A stretch of 53,236 nt of DNA, from the IMG/VR virus record IMGVR_UViG_3300030098_002282, positions 1 to 53,236 of that record; one strand, 5' to 3'. The notes below the pieces were generated by a model. That model was not told where the DNA came from and did no database searches. It saw nothing but the letters and a program-made list of their open reading frames with translations. A program made the translations under genes and the position numbers. The DNA is from a virus. Below, piece after piece: positions 8,103-20,700 of this stretch (the stretch's first letter is position 1; each line of letters opens with the position of its first letter).

Positions 8103-8371
8103 AGATATTTACTGGAGAAGAACTTTTAAATTCAAAAACTGATAAAAGTGGAGAAATATTAGAAGAATCAACTTATAGAAGAGGATATTATCACGGATAT
8201 GATTCAGCAATAGATGATATGCGTGCATATAGCCATAAAAAGGTTATTGGATTTTTTAATAAGACTTTACTAAAATGGCGTTATGGTAAAATACCATTTA
8301 AAAAGACATTTGATTTTCCACCTAGTATGAAACCAAAACTTAAGGAGGTAGATACTAATGGCGATGTTTAA
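8099..8371 (+). CDS. Hypothetical protein (90 aa, TTG start)
   Basis: TTG at 8099 overlaps the HNH stop (TTGA) and follows AAAGGAGGTAGATA at ideal spacing, so a TTG start is well supported. The protein contains a tyrosine-rich patch (YRRGYYHGYDSAIDDM) and a basic C-terminal half. I do not recognise it. Phages often carry short proteins with such a Gly-Tyr motif near a helix, but I cannot assign a family. The ribosome site of the next gene lies inside its end. Confidence 0.75.
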   Translation: MKIFTGEELLNSKTDKSGEILEESTYRRGYYHGYDSAIDDMRAYSHKKVIGFFNKTLLKWRYGKIPFKKTFDFPPSMKPKLKEVDTNGDV

Positions 8372-8672
8372 AAATCTCAAGAATGCTGAAGAAATAAGAA
8401 GTAGTGGTAATTCACTAAACTCAAATATAGAGTTGATGAAATTTTATATGGTATTAGCAAATAAAGGTGCTATTAAACTGGGCTCTTCTGGATTCAGTCG
8501 ATTGATTGAAATTAAAAATCGTGTTAAAAGACACGAAAATGCAATCGAAAAAGGAAGAGATAAATACGGAAAATGCTTAAAAGCATTACAAAAGTCCGTA
8601 AGCTATAGGGCTTATGTTGGAGAACTTGTTAAGCAAGTTGACGCTAAAGAAAATTCACTAACCACAAATTAA
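8358..8672 (+). CDS. Hypothetical helical protein (104 aa)
   Basis: ATG 8358 is preceded by AAGGAGGTAGATACT. The product is largely helical and basic, with a long charged helix (RLIEIKNRVKRHENAIEKG) and a tail rich in Lys and Asn. No domain is recognised. It is the last gene of the run that starts at the conjugation cassette. A 217-base gap with a terminator-like hairpin follows. Confidence 0.7.
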   Translation: MAMFKNLKNAEEIRSSGNSLNSNIELMKFYMVLANKGAIKLGSSGFSRLIEIKNRVKRHENAIEKGRDKYGKCLKALQKSVSYRAYVGELVKQVDAKENSLTTN

Positions 8673-8889
8673 TACTCTTTATTGTCTGACTATAGATTTA
8701 TTTCTTAGGAAATGAAGAGTCTAATGAAAGAGTGATGACAAATAAATTACACGGTTGGCACTAGTAATTTAACTGTTTGTGGTTAAATGTGATGGGGGGT
8801 GAGTAAATCTCGATTAACTGAGTACACCCCCTAAAATTTTAACTAAAATTGGGAATTGGGAATTATCCCAATTTAACTAGGAGAAGAAT
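8673..8889 (+). promoter_or_regulatory. Intergenic regulatory region with terminator-like hairpin and palindromic operator-like site
   Basis: Two structures stand out. GGGGGTG (8795-8801) pairs with CACCCCC (8825-8831) and is followed by TAAAATTTT, resembling a terminator. Then AAATTGGG (8846-8853) and CCCAATTT (8867-8874) form an inverted repeat around a direct repeat of gggaatt, ending just before the ribosome site of the next gene. The second could be an operator or a translation control. I found no confident promoter. Confidence 0.5.
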
Positions 8890-9111
8890 ATGAATCAGAT
8901 ATTATATTTATTTGAAGAAAAGATTGAAGATATAACTAAAGTTTACCTATCTGATGGAATATGGTACAGAGTAACAGAGCTTGAAGTATTTGGGCATTTT
9001 GGACAAAAACCCCAGTATTTTACTTTACTTACTCAAGGTGATGTATTAATGAAAAAGATATGTGGTAAAGCTAGTGATATAAGGCTAATAGAAATGGAGT
9101 ATAACCAATGA
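8890..9111 (+). CDS. Hypothetical protein (73 aa)
   Basis: The start ATG 8890 follows TAGGAGAAGAAT. The product is 73 residues and beta-rich, with alternating hydrophobic strands (TKVYLSDGIWYRVTELEVFG). No family is recognised. It starts a new small operon after the hairpin region and its stop overlaps the next start (ATGA). Confidence 0.65.
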   Translation: MNQILYLFEEKIEDITKVYLSDGIWYRVTELEVFGHFGQKPQYFTLLTQGDVLMKKICGKASDIRLIEMEYNQ

Positions 9112-9464
9112 GAAAGTTAATAAGTGCAATACTATTTTCTAGTGATGTTGAATTATCAAAAGAACAGAGAATAACATTGTCAGGGAAAATAGAAGATGCA
9201 ATTAAATCACAATATGATTATACACATAAAACACAAAGAGAGCCGTTAAATAACGGAGCAAATATTAGAGAACATAATACTGCAGTTGTTAGATTGACAC
9301 AGGAAGAGCTTTATACCTGTGCTATGGAATTACAAGACAAATCTTTGTCTATATTCTTTGGAGGTCTATCTAATCAATTACAGAAAATGGACGAAGAAAG
9401 ACAAAGAGAGGAAATGGCTAATCGTGGTGTAGACTTTTGCGAACCCGGTGTTAACTGTGAATAA
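9108..9464 (+). CDS. Hypothetical protein (118 aa)
   Basis: A 118-residue protein, mainly helical and charged, with a conserved-looking segment (VVRLTQEELYTCAMELQDK) and a C-terminal run of Glu, Arg and Gln. No known domain is visible. It is coupled to the previous gene by an ATGA overlap, with AATGGAGT just before it, and its end overlaps the cysteine-rich gene. Confidence 0.65.
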   Translation: MRKLISAILFSSDVELSKEQRITLSGKIEDAIKSQYDYTHKTQREPLNNGANIREHNTAVVRLTQEELYTCAMELQDKSLSIFFGGLSNQLQKMDEERQREEMANRGVDFCEPGVNCE

Positions 9465-9642
9465 AAGAAGTGACGCCTTACGCTCTTGTGCTAACTGGGA
9501 TGCAGGTAAATGTATCGGTTGCTTGATTAGATGTGAACTTGATGGAACAATACTAATGATAATAAACAAGAAAATGCAAGGCAAGGAATGTAACCCTGAA
9601 GGTTGCAAATATTTTGAAGAGCTGGTAGTACCAGTTCTTTAG
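9448..9642 (+). CDS. Cysteine-rich small protein (probable zinc binder)
   Basis: A 64-residue product from GTG 9448 (GTG 9457 is an alternative). It has a dense cysteine pattern: CANWDAGKCIGCLIRC, then CNPEGCKYFEEL. A Cys-aromatic-Asp-x-Gly-Lys-Cys-x-Gly-Cys cluster of this kind occurs in short phage proteins of unknown role and suggests one zinc site. It is the last gene of the plus-strand early block and is followed directly by a terminator. The frame overlaps the previous gene by 17 bases. Confidence 0.7.
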   Translation: MLTVNKRSDALRSCANWDAGKCIGCLIRCELDGTILMIINKKMQGKECNPEGCKYFEELVVPVL

Positions 9643-9664
9643 TGACTCCGTGTCTAAAGAAGGT

Positions 9665-9697
9665 GGGGATAACGCTCTCTTTTATCCCCCCTTTTCT
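9665..9697 (+). terminator. Rho-independent terminator ending the plus-strand block
   Basis: GGGGATAA (9665-9672) pairs with TTATCCCC (9682-9689) and is followed by CCTTTTCT. It lies between the convergent plus- and minus-strand blocks. A second small hairpin (TGAGT 9744-9748, ACTCA 9753-9757) lies after a T-rich stretch, and may stop leftward or rightward readthrough. Confidence 0.7.
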
Positions 9698-9786
9698 AAA
9701 ATTATACCAAAATTTAAATTCGTTTTTATTTTTTTTATTTTGGTGAGTATGCACTCAGGATTTTCATTTTTCGTTGAAAAGTAAAA

Positions 9787-11715
9787 TTATATAATTTCGT
9801 CCAATTCTTTTTCACCCTCTTTCTGACCTATCAAATGCCAAGCAAGTAAACCTGCTCCCATTGCAACAGGATGTAAAGCTAAGCCGGGTATCCTTTTTCC
9901 TGCAAACTTTAAAAAACTCTTTGGGTTTTCGAGAGCCTTTCGTTTAATATATCTTAAAGATTCCGTACTCATTCCTTTTTTTCTTACATAATGTTTAACA
10001 TCACCTCTTGTAAGTTTCTTTTCTTTCAACTCATTTAATCTATTATCTTGACCATAAAAAGGATTTGCTCGAGTCATATTACGAGTCATTTCTTTACCAC
10101 TTCTACCATCATAAGTTCTAAACTCTTCTTCAACTATAAAAGGAATGTTTCTTTGAAATCCAGAATGTCCACTCATTGGAAGGTCACTTAAATCACTAGT
10201 CACCATTCTTTGTGCTATTTTAGTTGCTCTGCTTCCGGGCTCTATAAAAGGTTTATAATCTACTGTAGCATTAATCCCACCTTCTAAATAACTATTTGTT
10301 ACTCTACCTATCCCACTTAACTGGAATTGACCACGACTACCTGCTCTAAATGCTCCCTGCTTTTTCATTTGATATGCTATTTTACGAGCTTCGTTTTGAG
10401 AGTATTGATTAGACATTTCTTTAAGCAAGAACTGTCCTCTTTCAGACCTTCTAGCATTTATAGACATTCCTTTATATTCATTCATATACTTGTTATATCT
10501 TCGCAAACCTTTAGGTGGTTTATCTGCTTCATTTGACCAGTTTTCACCATATTCTCTCAAGTCTCTCCATTTATATGTAAAAGCACCTCCTAGATTTAAA
10601 TTTTTTAATGCTAATTGAATTTCTTTCATACCAAAGTGTGGATTTTCATATGCTATTTGAGATGCATACCTACCCATCTTTTGAAAGACCCTTGAAGGTC
10701 CTCTTTTAATTCTCATATCATGCTGATGAACATTTCTTATTAAATTAATAGCAGTCTCGTCATTAAGCATCATACCTTTTTTAAGACCTAATCTATTTGT
10801 TAATTTATTAGAGTATTTATTAACATCATTTTCCCATTGTTGACCGCCAATACTTTTCATATAATCTTTAACATCACCCCATCTATATTGACCAGCGTAC
10901 TCATAACCTGCCATTTTCAATCTTTCATTAGACCATCTTCTATTTGCCCACATAGCGTGTGATTCGCTCTTTGCTATTTCGTGTCTCCATTTTCTATCAA
11001 ACTCTCCATATCTTTCGTATTTTCTTTTTGCTTTCTGTTTATCTAGTGTGAGTTGTGCGGTTCTTCTATAATGTTGTTCTTGATTTATCACACCTTGAGA
11101 CCTAGCTTTATCAAGTTGACCTAGTTCTGCATCTATATTGCTTATCCTACCATCAATTCCTAAATTGTTTCTTCTAGCAGTATCTCTTTTTAAAAACCAA
11201 AGTGACTCTTCTGGAGTTACATTCATACCGCCTTTCATATCTTTTTTGTACCATTTATAATAATCCATAGCTGTACGATTCTGACCGTTCTTTTTTAATT
11301 CATATTGAAGGTCCTCAAATTGAGTAGGATTTTTTAAATTTTTATATACTTTATTAGCATCATCCATAGATGAGTTTTGTATCGCCTGTAAAGCACCTTG
11401 GTCAAAACCAAATTGTTGAGCCTTACCTTTTATTGTACCAGTAAGGTTTCTTTTTATACTTGTTGCTTTATTACCAAGTGCTTCCTCTGTCTTAGTCATA
11501 TCTTTTAGAGGGTCTTGGTCATAGTAACCAGCACTAAAGTTTCTCATATTCATACCAGCCCAAGCCATTGCTGGCTTAGGTAAGGTCATTATACTTGAGC
11601 CAATTACTGCACCTAATGCACTGTTGCCCATTGCATCATCAGGGTCATCTGTTGCAACATAAGAAGCACCTCCCCCTATTAAAGCCCCCAGCATTCCGTG
11701 AGTACCGTATAGCAT
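9787..11715 (-). CDS. Putative internal virion protein (642 aa)
   Basis: Last gene of the late operon. The N-terminus has a small-residue, glycine-zipper-like stretch (GALIGGGASYVATDD, then LGAVIGSSIM) that could insert into a membrane. The remainder is basic and rich in Arg, Tyr and Asn, with many predicted helices. Its start overlaps the stop of the giant 3037-residue gene. Position and composition suggest an ejection protein that enters the host with the giant protein. No enzymatic motif is seen. Confidence 0.65.
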   Translation of the reverse strand: MLYGTHGMLGALIGGGASYVATDDPDDAMGNSALGAVIGSSIMTLPKPAMAWAGMNMRNFSAGYYDQDPLKDMTKTEEALGNKATSIKRNLTGTIKGKAQQFGFDQGALQAIQNSSMDDANKVYKNLKNPTQFEDLQYELKKNGQNRTAMDYYKWYKKDMKGGMNVTPEESLWFLKRDTARRNNLGIDGRISNIDAELGQLDKARSQGVINQEQHYRRTAQLTLDKQKAKRKYERYGEFDRKWRHEIAKSESHAMWANRRWSNERLKMAGYEYAGQYRWGDVKDYMKSIGGQQWENDVNKYSNKLTNRLGLKKGMMLNDETAINLIRNVHQHDMRIKRGPSRVFQKMGRYASQIAYENPHFGMKEIQLALKNLNLGGAFTYKWRDLREYGENWSNEADKPPKGLRRYNKYMNEYKGMSINARRSERGQFLLKEMSNQYSQNEARKIAYQMKKQGAFRAGSRGQFQLSGIGRVTNSYLEGGINATVDYKPFIEPGSRATKIAQRMVTSDLSDLPMSGHSGFQRNIPFIVEEEFRTYDGRSGKEMTRNMTRANPFYGQDNRLNELKEKKLTRGDVKHYVRKKGMSTESLRYIKRKALENPKSFLKFAGKRIPGLALHPVAMGAGLLAWHLIGQKEGEKELDEII

Positions 11716-14700
11716 TATGCTTCCTCAGTTCCTGCAAAGTAATTAGATGCTTTCATTCCCGGTGGTGTCCAAAACTCTGTACCTTTCTCTTCTTCTTTCT
11801 TTCTCTTGGTAGATATTCTTTTTGCACCTACTATTGGTAGTCCAGTTAATTTGTCTAATCCGTAGTATGGATTCTCAGTTAATCCTCCCGGTCCAACTAA
11901 GTCTCTTGCTAACCTACCAAATGGAAACATTGTCCAAGTATAATAATTAGCCATCTTTTCCCAATCATCATTGATAAGACCATTAAGTATTGGTCCTGTT
12001 AATCTAAATGATGGTGGTGTAATCAATTGTAACGGGGCTAATTTACCGGGATAAGCTCCAAAGAAAGCTCTGTCTCTTTCTTCTTCATTACCAAATAACC
12101 AATCACCTAAGTCTTGAAACCAAGCGTATGGTTGTGGCATTTGTGAGCCAAATAATGAGTACATAAACATAGAACCTAATGCTAATGATAAAGTATCTGC
12201 TATCATTAGTCTTTTAAACCTACCAAATTCAGGGCTTCCTTGACTTATACCTCTTAAAGCCGCCTCTCTAATTATAGTATTTCTATATCTTACACTATTC
12301 CAAGCCCATAATTGGAACCTAGATATCACTTTACCCATAGCAGTGCCAGCAAACATAGGTCTAAATGGTACAGAATACAAAAATTGTGTGGCTTTAACGC
12401 CTTTTTTACCCATTTCTATAAGGTAGGGGTGGTCTTTTGGCAGTGTTCTTCCACCTAATTTATCTCTAGCTTGTATATAATGAGCTATAAATGAGTCTCT
12501 ACGCAATGCTCGTTCAGGTAATGACATAAATTTCCCTGCAACATCCATCATACCTTTACCTAAATTATGTTTTTTCATTAAATCACGAAAAGAAATGTCA
12601 GGTAAGTCAGGGTCTTTCTTTACTGCTCTTCTAAAATCTTTTAAAAATGCTTGCCAATTAGCACCAGTTAATTGTGGGTTGGCACCAATCTCACGAATGA
12701 TAAACTCTTCAATGATGCCAAGCTCTCTTACCCACCTATTAACATCTTCCCAGCTCTTAAACTCTGGGTCAATAGTCTTTCTTAGATAGTCTAGTTTCTT
12801 TGCTTTAATAAAGTTATTAAATCCTGCATTAACAATAGTCATTTGACTACCACCTAAATAGTTACCGATACTTGATTTAGGATGTGCTAATAATGTAGCA
12901 AGTGCATACTTTGCTTCCATATTACCTAAGTTAATAACGGCTTGTGCACTAACTTTATCTAAGGATTTTAATTCAGGTGGCAACCCTTTACCCTTACCAA
13001 CTAGACCTAATTTTCTACCTATCTGGTCAAATCTTGTAGCCACTCTGTTGTCTGCTAATGAACCATATAATGTACCTTTGATTTTCATCTTATCATTATC
13101 AAACATTTCTTTAGGAATAATAGCAGGAAAGCCTAACGATTGTTGTGCGTACAACTTAAAGTAATTCATCCAACTTGTTCTTAAGTCTGTTGGCATATCC
13201 TTATGCTGTTTAGCAAACTCATTAATAGTTTCTCTTGATAATATTTGACCCAAGTTTCTATAAAATGTTTTTGTTATACTTTGAGTATAATCTAGGTACG
13301 CCTCAGGTGCTGTAGACCATCCTTCTATATGATTCTCTCTTGAGAACTGATTTCCTATTCTTTGTAGGTTATCAAACCATTTTATTTCTTCATTAGTTTT
13401 CTTACCTTGTTGCTTTTTTATTATAGCATCAGTTATATGCTCCCAAGTTTCATTAATAATATCTGCTTCAACAAAATCACCTGATAATTGTTTTGATTTC
13501 ATATACAACTTAGCAATCATTTGTTTCTTTTCTGCTACAGGTCTATTGCTTTGCCAAATAATCTCAATCTTTTTTGTTAAATCACCCATCATAATACCTT
13601 TCTCAAAATGTTTTGCAACATGAGGAAAGTATCCATAGATACCGGGTTTGTCTCCAACAGTTTTTAATTCACCAAGCATTCCTGTATCAAAGTTTATCTT
13701 TTTATTAGAAAGTTTTTCTGATAAACCCCCAAGTAACACCTGCCTTATAGGGTTTTTATCACCTGCCAGTCTTTCAGCTTCTCTTATTTGTCCCATCTGC
13801 ATACCAAGAATAATCTTTCTTTGCCCATCCATACCAAGTTTCTCTATTGGGAATGGTTTATTATTGACAAAGTGGTCAGTGACCCACTTAATCATTTTCT
13901 TTCTGGACACTACAGGTATTTCTGTGTTAACAATATTACCTTCAGCGTCAACTGTTGTGTAAAATTCTAACTTATTCCTCTTCTTCTCAACAAATTCTTT
14001 CCAAACTTTCTGGTCACCTACTAATTTCTGGTGATTCTCAAAGTTTTTTAATGCAAGTAATTGATGTATTTCTTCAACTAACTGTCGTGCAGGTTTTCTA
14101 ACACCACTAGTAAGAGTTAGTAATCTATTTTGAGTATTCTCCCAGTCTATTTTCTCAGACATTTCAGCAGTTCTTCTTTCATAGTTTCTAGCATACTCTT
14201 CAGTTAACTTATCTCCTGTTAATGCCCGTTCCCTTAATCGTCTAGGCATATAATCAGATTCAAATTTCATAGCGGCAAAATCCCATAAGTCTCTACCTAA
14301 TTCAGTAGTCATATATGGTTCACTTAAGTTACCCCATTCACGCTCTTCTCTTTGATTCTCCATAGTAGCAACTTCTTGGCTAAGATGAATATTTCTTTGT
14401 AGCTCACCCATCCATCCTTGAGCAGTCTTACCTTTACCTGTTACCCAGTTTCCATGTCTATCTTTATAAATAGTATCAACTGTGTTCCAATTTATCTCAT
14501 GTCTCATTATATCTCTATCAACTGCCTCTGGAAACATTCTATAAAATCTTTTAGCTAGTTTTGGAAACTCTCCTTCAACTTTAGCAAATGTCTTTTGGAA
14601 CCAAGTACCTTCTCTATGGTCTCTAAATATATTATTAACAACCTCCCAGTCCTCTAGAGTCATAGTGTTTATATCTTTGTTTATCATATCTCTTACAATA

Positions 14701-17700
14701 AGATGTAGATTTTCTCTAGTTTGTGGACCATAGTAATCCATATTAGATATAATCTCATTCATTACTTTCTTTGCTTTACTTGACACTATAACATCTTTAT
14801 GTTGTTCTAACTGTGAAAATGGAGCGTAATCCTCTAAATATTTCTGCGTTTTCTTAGAGTAATCATGTTGGTTTATAGCCAAACCTTCTGTTCTTTTACC
14901 TCCCTCATCAAACAAGGGTTGCTTTTTATTCTCAGCCTCCAGATTTTTTGTTATCTGTTTAGCAACCCTCGTATCTCTCCCGGAATCTTCGTACCTAAAT
15001 TGTTCGTACGCTTGCTCCATTAAATCAAGCTGTCGTTTGATTATATGGTCGCCTACTTCCTTGGATGCGAATCCCACTCTATTAAATTGTGTGTTGTGTA
15101 ACTGCCTTGACTTTGTATCTAAATACCTTTGTAAAGCCATATATGATTTATAACCATATTCTTTTTTACTATTATCAATTTTCTTTTTTGCATTTTGTAA
15201 TCTACCTACTATCTCTGGGTCACCTCTTTTCCAACTAGATATTAACATAGCGTCAAATAAATCACTCTCTGCTCTAGTCATCCCATCTTTATACTTTGCA
15301 ATAGCATCATCAAGCTGTCTCTGGTCCATTTCTCTAGTAGTAGTTTGACCCTCTATTGTTCTATCTAATTCAAGAATCATTCTCTTTGTCTTATCATCCA
15401 TCTCTAAATCTTTTAGAGGTTCAAGAGCGTCTCTTTCTTTGTCTTGTTTAGACTTTAATCTTTGTATAGCATCTACTACTTTAGCGTACTCTGCAAACTG
15501 TTCAGGGGGAATAACATCTTTATTCCAAACTTCTTTTAATAATCTAGCACTAGCCCAGTCTCCCATATCATTTGATAAAGAATCACCAGCTAGTTTAATT
15601 ATATTTTCTAGTATTTTCTTTCTAGCGTTTCTAGGAATTGCATCTACACCACCAGCTAATTCGATAATATCACCTTTGGTAATTTTATTATGTGCCTTTC
15701 CAAATAAAGTCCATTGTATTCTTCTTCCTATTTTTTTCTTTTCATGAAGACCAAATGTATTACCTTTTGCACCCATCTTTCTCATGGCTTTATCTACTCT
15801 ATCATTAACTCTAGGTAGTTCAGAAAATACATCAGGGCTTTCATGCATTCTCTTGTATTCATTAAAGAAATAGTCGGGATGCCTAGATAGTAATTCACCA
15901 AACCCTTCATTCCATATAAATTCTTTTCTACTATCTACATTAAATAAATCATATTTTTGAACTATTTCTAATGGTCTATTCTTAGGTATCGTCATACTAC
16001 CCCTACCAAGCAAACCCATTATCTCTTGGTAATCAGTGTTTGATAATGTTTCTTGAACATTCTTATACCAATTATCAAGCTTTGCTCTATCCATACGGTG
16101 TAATAAACTATCTGAAAAATCTAAATCTTTAGTTAAGTTGGCAACTTTTCCATTAAATGAAAGGTCAGTCCTTTCGTTTGGACCTTTTGGAACTTGTTTA
16201 ATTCTATTTATAGACTGAATAAAGTCAAATACATTATGAGCCTTACCAGTCTCTAAGTTCCTACCAAAAGATGCACTATTTATACCAGACATTATGCCTA
16301 CAAATGCTTTCTTTCTCTCTTGAGTTGTTAAAGCTTCATTATCTTTAGTCCATTTTCTACCATCTCTTGCACTATGATGTGTCTTCATCTTAAATAATGA
16401 ATCAAATATAGCATTAAAGAATACATCTGTACCTTTTAATCCAGCTTCATCCATAGGGTCAGATGCAAAAGCAACAGTAGCACGAGCTATTTTTCTAAAC
16501 TTCTTTAAACCTTCCTTGCTTGTAATAGGAGTAAGTTCATACTTTATATTTCCCCATCTATCTATTTCATAATAAGTATCTTTACCTTCAAATTCTAAGT
16601 GTGACCTTACTTGATTATAGGCGGCTAAAATAGAAGACCTATTTACAACAGATGGACCAAGCATATTCCTACCAACATGAGCTCCTGTACTTGCTTGATA
16701 CCTAAGCAATGGTGACCACCTTAATGATGGAGTTTTTATTCTATCTAGCAACTCATAGTCTTGAGAAGTTAACAACTCTTTCATATCTTTAGGTTTATTA
16801 TGAGCAATCTCAGTCAAACCAGTCTTTTTATTTTTTACATAGTACTCTTCTTTTTGTGAACCATAAGCCTCACGCCATTCTTTTTTAAATCCATTCTTTT
16901 CACCACCAAAAAAGATAGATGCTTTATCACCATCTAAATCGGCTCCTCCCAGTGCTTCCATAGTTCTTGGATGTAAGACACTACCAAATCCTTTTCTGCC
17001 CGTAAAGCCCTTAAATTGGAGCTTATGAGCCCCACTGAGTGAGTCCATAGGTACTCTTACTACTACTGCTTCTAATACATCTTCAAATCTTTTCTTAACT
17101 TCTTGGTTTAACCTTGGTTTTTGTAACTGTTCCCATATATAACCCAGTTTTAATGTAGCCCCATCGTCCATATGTATTTTTAAATCACGGAATCCTTCAT
17201 CAAGATAAAAGATACTATCATTCTCATTAAGCTCAGGTAATTTTTTCTGTAGATACTCATCGTAACCTGTCATTCTAGATGTTGCACTATTTCTCAACCT
17301 TGGTTTAACTATTTGAGAAAGTATATAGTTTCTCATAACGCTTTGTCTATAACTATCTCCAACTTTATGTAACAATGGAACAAGTGAATCTGGTTTTAAC
17401 TGAACTATTCTATCAAACACGCTTTGCCACTCCATAGCATCTAGTTTTAAACTGTGTGCATCTTGTGCTGACATCTCACCTTCAGATTGGAGCTCACCTA
17501 CTATCTGGTCATTGATTCTTAAAATTTTATTGTATGCTTTAGTAGCAAAGCTTTCGTGTGCTGGACTATTTATTAAGTCTAATAATTGTCTAATACCTAT
17601 ATCTTCTATATTACTAAGCAACTGTGCTTCAGTCTTAGTATCGCCCGGATTTTTTAATAATGTTTCTGCTAATGTGTTCTGTTCTTTTGTTCCATTAAAT

Positions 17701-20700
17701 GACTCAACACTTGCTCTTTCAAATATACCATCTATAACCCGTTGCTTTATTGGATTAAAGCCAAATGGTGTAAGATTAGATTGCATCTGTTTAGGAAGTC
17801 TTTGTGGTTTGATAAACTTATCACTTGTTATTTCTGATGCTACAACTTTTATATCTTTTACAGGTAATGTGTAACGATGCCTAGTATTCTGACCTGTTGG
17901 ACCAACCAATTTTATTCCTCTACCTGTCCATTCCCACTTATCCCATATATCTCTTTGACCATACTGCTTAGCAGATGATTCAGGTATTATCATTTCAATC
18001 TTTGCTCTTCTCATTGCCTCTGCTTGTGCTTCAGGAGCCGCCTTGAATTGATACTTACCAAGCAATGCTCCAAATTGAGCATCAGGTGAGACTATAAAAG
18101 ATTTATTTACACCACCAGATTTGTCACCATAAGGCAACCCTTGACCAGCATTTAAAGCGTCTACTATCTCAGGTAGTGCTATTATCTCACCATCCATTGT
18201 ATGCACATAATCTTCAGCCTTACTACCAGCGTGTGTTTTTTTATTAACATCTTTAGTTAATACATATCTTATACCCTCTGGTAATAACTGATGCCCAGTG
18301 GCTTCTGAAACAAATTGGTTTACATAATTAGGGTCAGAAGGTATACCATTAGTATGCCATATTTGAGACCTTTTATTATAAGCTTTTGCTGTACTTACAT
18401 TTAAGTTTTCTAGTGTTTCAAATCCTTTCCTACTAAATGGCAATCCATTTTGACTTAAATCGTATAATATATTATTTAAATAAGACCTATCAAATAGTCT
18501 TCCAGCTTGTGCCCTGTTTAATGTGTTGGCTCTTTGAAATTTAGACATAGAAGATTTTGTTGCAAAAGCATCCTGAAACAACTCTTTCTCTCTTTCATAT
18601 AACTTCACTGATTCAGGGTCTTTCTTTTTCATTGTTTCCAGAAGTTCTTTTACAACAGCATTAGGCTTTCTTCTCTTAGTTCCATCTAGGAATTTCATTC
18701 TAGACTGTAACTTTGGGTGTTCTTTTACAAAGTAAAGCCTTTCTGCATCACCCTTACCTCCAAGATACATATACCCAGACTCAGCCATTTGCTTTGTAAT
18801 AGTAGCCATAACATTATTATACTGGGTCTCAACTTCCTTTTCCATCCATTTATCAATAGCTTCTCTTTTAGCTTTCCCTTTTAACTCACTCCATTGTCCA
18901 TGTTCTGCTTCAAGTATTCCAGCTTTAGCCTCAACTTCTTTTATTAAATCCCTTCTCCAATCAGCGAAAGTTTGTTCCTGATAATACTTCCCATTAGCCT
19001 TCTTATTTGTTGTTATATCTTGGACTATTGCATAAACAGGCTCAGTTTTAGGGTCAATTTCAACACCATATCTTTCATAATATTCTCTTTGATATGCTTC
19101 TTCTATATTCTTTACAGGTTCTCTTAATTGCTTTGCGTTTCCTGCTAAATTAACAGCATCAGGTTCTAGATTTGGATTAAGAATATTTAATCTAACATCT
19201 GGGTTGTAATCAATTTCGATATCATCATCTTTAGTTTTTCTTAATCTTTCTTTTGCTGGATTCATATCCATAACAATAGATGCAACCTGAACAGGTTTAT
19301 TATGTATCCTAGCGTTACCCCATTTTACCCAGAATGACCACTCTGGGTCTTCAGGTGACTCGACAATATTCTTTTTAAATCTTTTATTAACCCACTTTAT
19401 CATATTGACCGCAGGATTTTCAGTAGAACCTGCTTGTATATTCTCACCTACAACTTGATTCCATTTTCTATTTATCAACCTCCAAGTATCTTCCATGGCA
19501 GTCTGTGGTTCAGGTGCTTCCTTCCACTGGTCTTCTAAAAATCGCTGTACATAATGCTTTGACTTGGTAAATAAAGCCTCATAACTTTGAGATGAATCAA
19601 TTAACTCAGGACTATTCTCACCATCAGTACCTTTTCCTTCTCTGCTTTCAGTAAGTTCTTCTTCTGGTTTTCTTATCCTCTCTACTGGCTCTCCTTCGTA
19701 TATCTCTTTAGCTTTTGTTTCTGCTTCTTGCATTTCTTTCATTCTACCAAGCTGGTCTCTTGCTAGTATATAACTTATTACACCACCTTGCTCTGCATCC
19801 CTAGTAGTTATTTCTTTAACAAGGTCTTTTGTTTTTGGGTCCATAGTTTCCCAACCCTCAACTAATTCAGGTGATGCAGTACCTCTTGCACCAGTTTCAG
19901 GGTCTTTGTATTGGGTTTTCATTTTATGGAGATGTTCTATAGCTCTCCTATTTTTTATATATTGCTCACCCTGACCAAAGAAAGCACCAAGTAGATAATC
20001 ATATATTTGTTCTTCAGTAGTAGCACCTCTAAGAGTAGCAGGCAATCCCATCATAAGGGAACCTGCAATACCTTTTAAAACTTTCTCATTTACCTGTTCA
20101 CTTGTTAAATCTTTTAACTTAGTTCCGGGTATAATAGGCTTAGCACCGGGTACCCTAATTAAATTACCTATAGCTCTAAAACCTGCACCTGCTATACCAC
20201 CACCTAAAGTAGCATCTGCTACTGCGTGTATACCTTCTTGCCAAGCAGATACACCTGATGCTATACCAAGATTAACTGCACCTTCCATCATATCTCCGGG
20301 TACAGTATTCATAAATTTCTCTACTGTATTAACAGCCTCGCCTTTCTTATTAATACCCTTTTTACTAAGACCTATTGCAGTTTTCTTTATACCACCAGTA
20401 GCCCATTTACCAACCATTAATGGGACAGAATGACCTCTAAGTTTCATTAAGTTAGTAGATAGCTTACTTGCCATACCTAGTTTAGATAGGACTCTTAAGC
20501 CCGGTACATACCCTATAAAGCCACCTAAATGACCAAGACTCCTTGCTATTCTTTCATAGCTAGTACGAGGTTGTTTATCTGCTTCTCCGTGGTCTATGTT
20601 TAGTGTGGTAAAACCTGCTATCCAGCCTTTACCTGCTTGAGACATCAAGCTACCAAAACTATTTTCCCCTAATGAAGTGTCCGGGGAAGACATTTTATAA

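Noticed and set aside
11595-18000. Several plus-strand frames of 60-120 codons opposite the giant virion gene
   Set aside because: They lie antisense to a continuous 3037-codon frame, lack ribosome sites and show the composition of reversed coding sequence.
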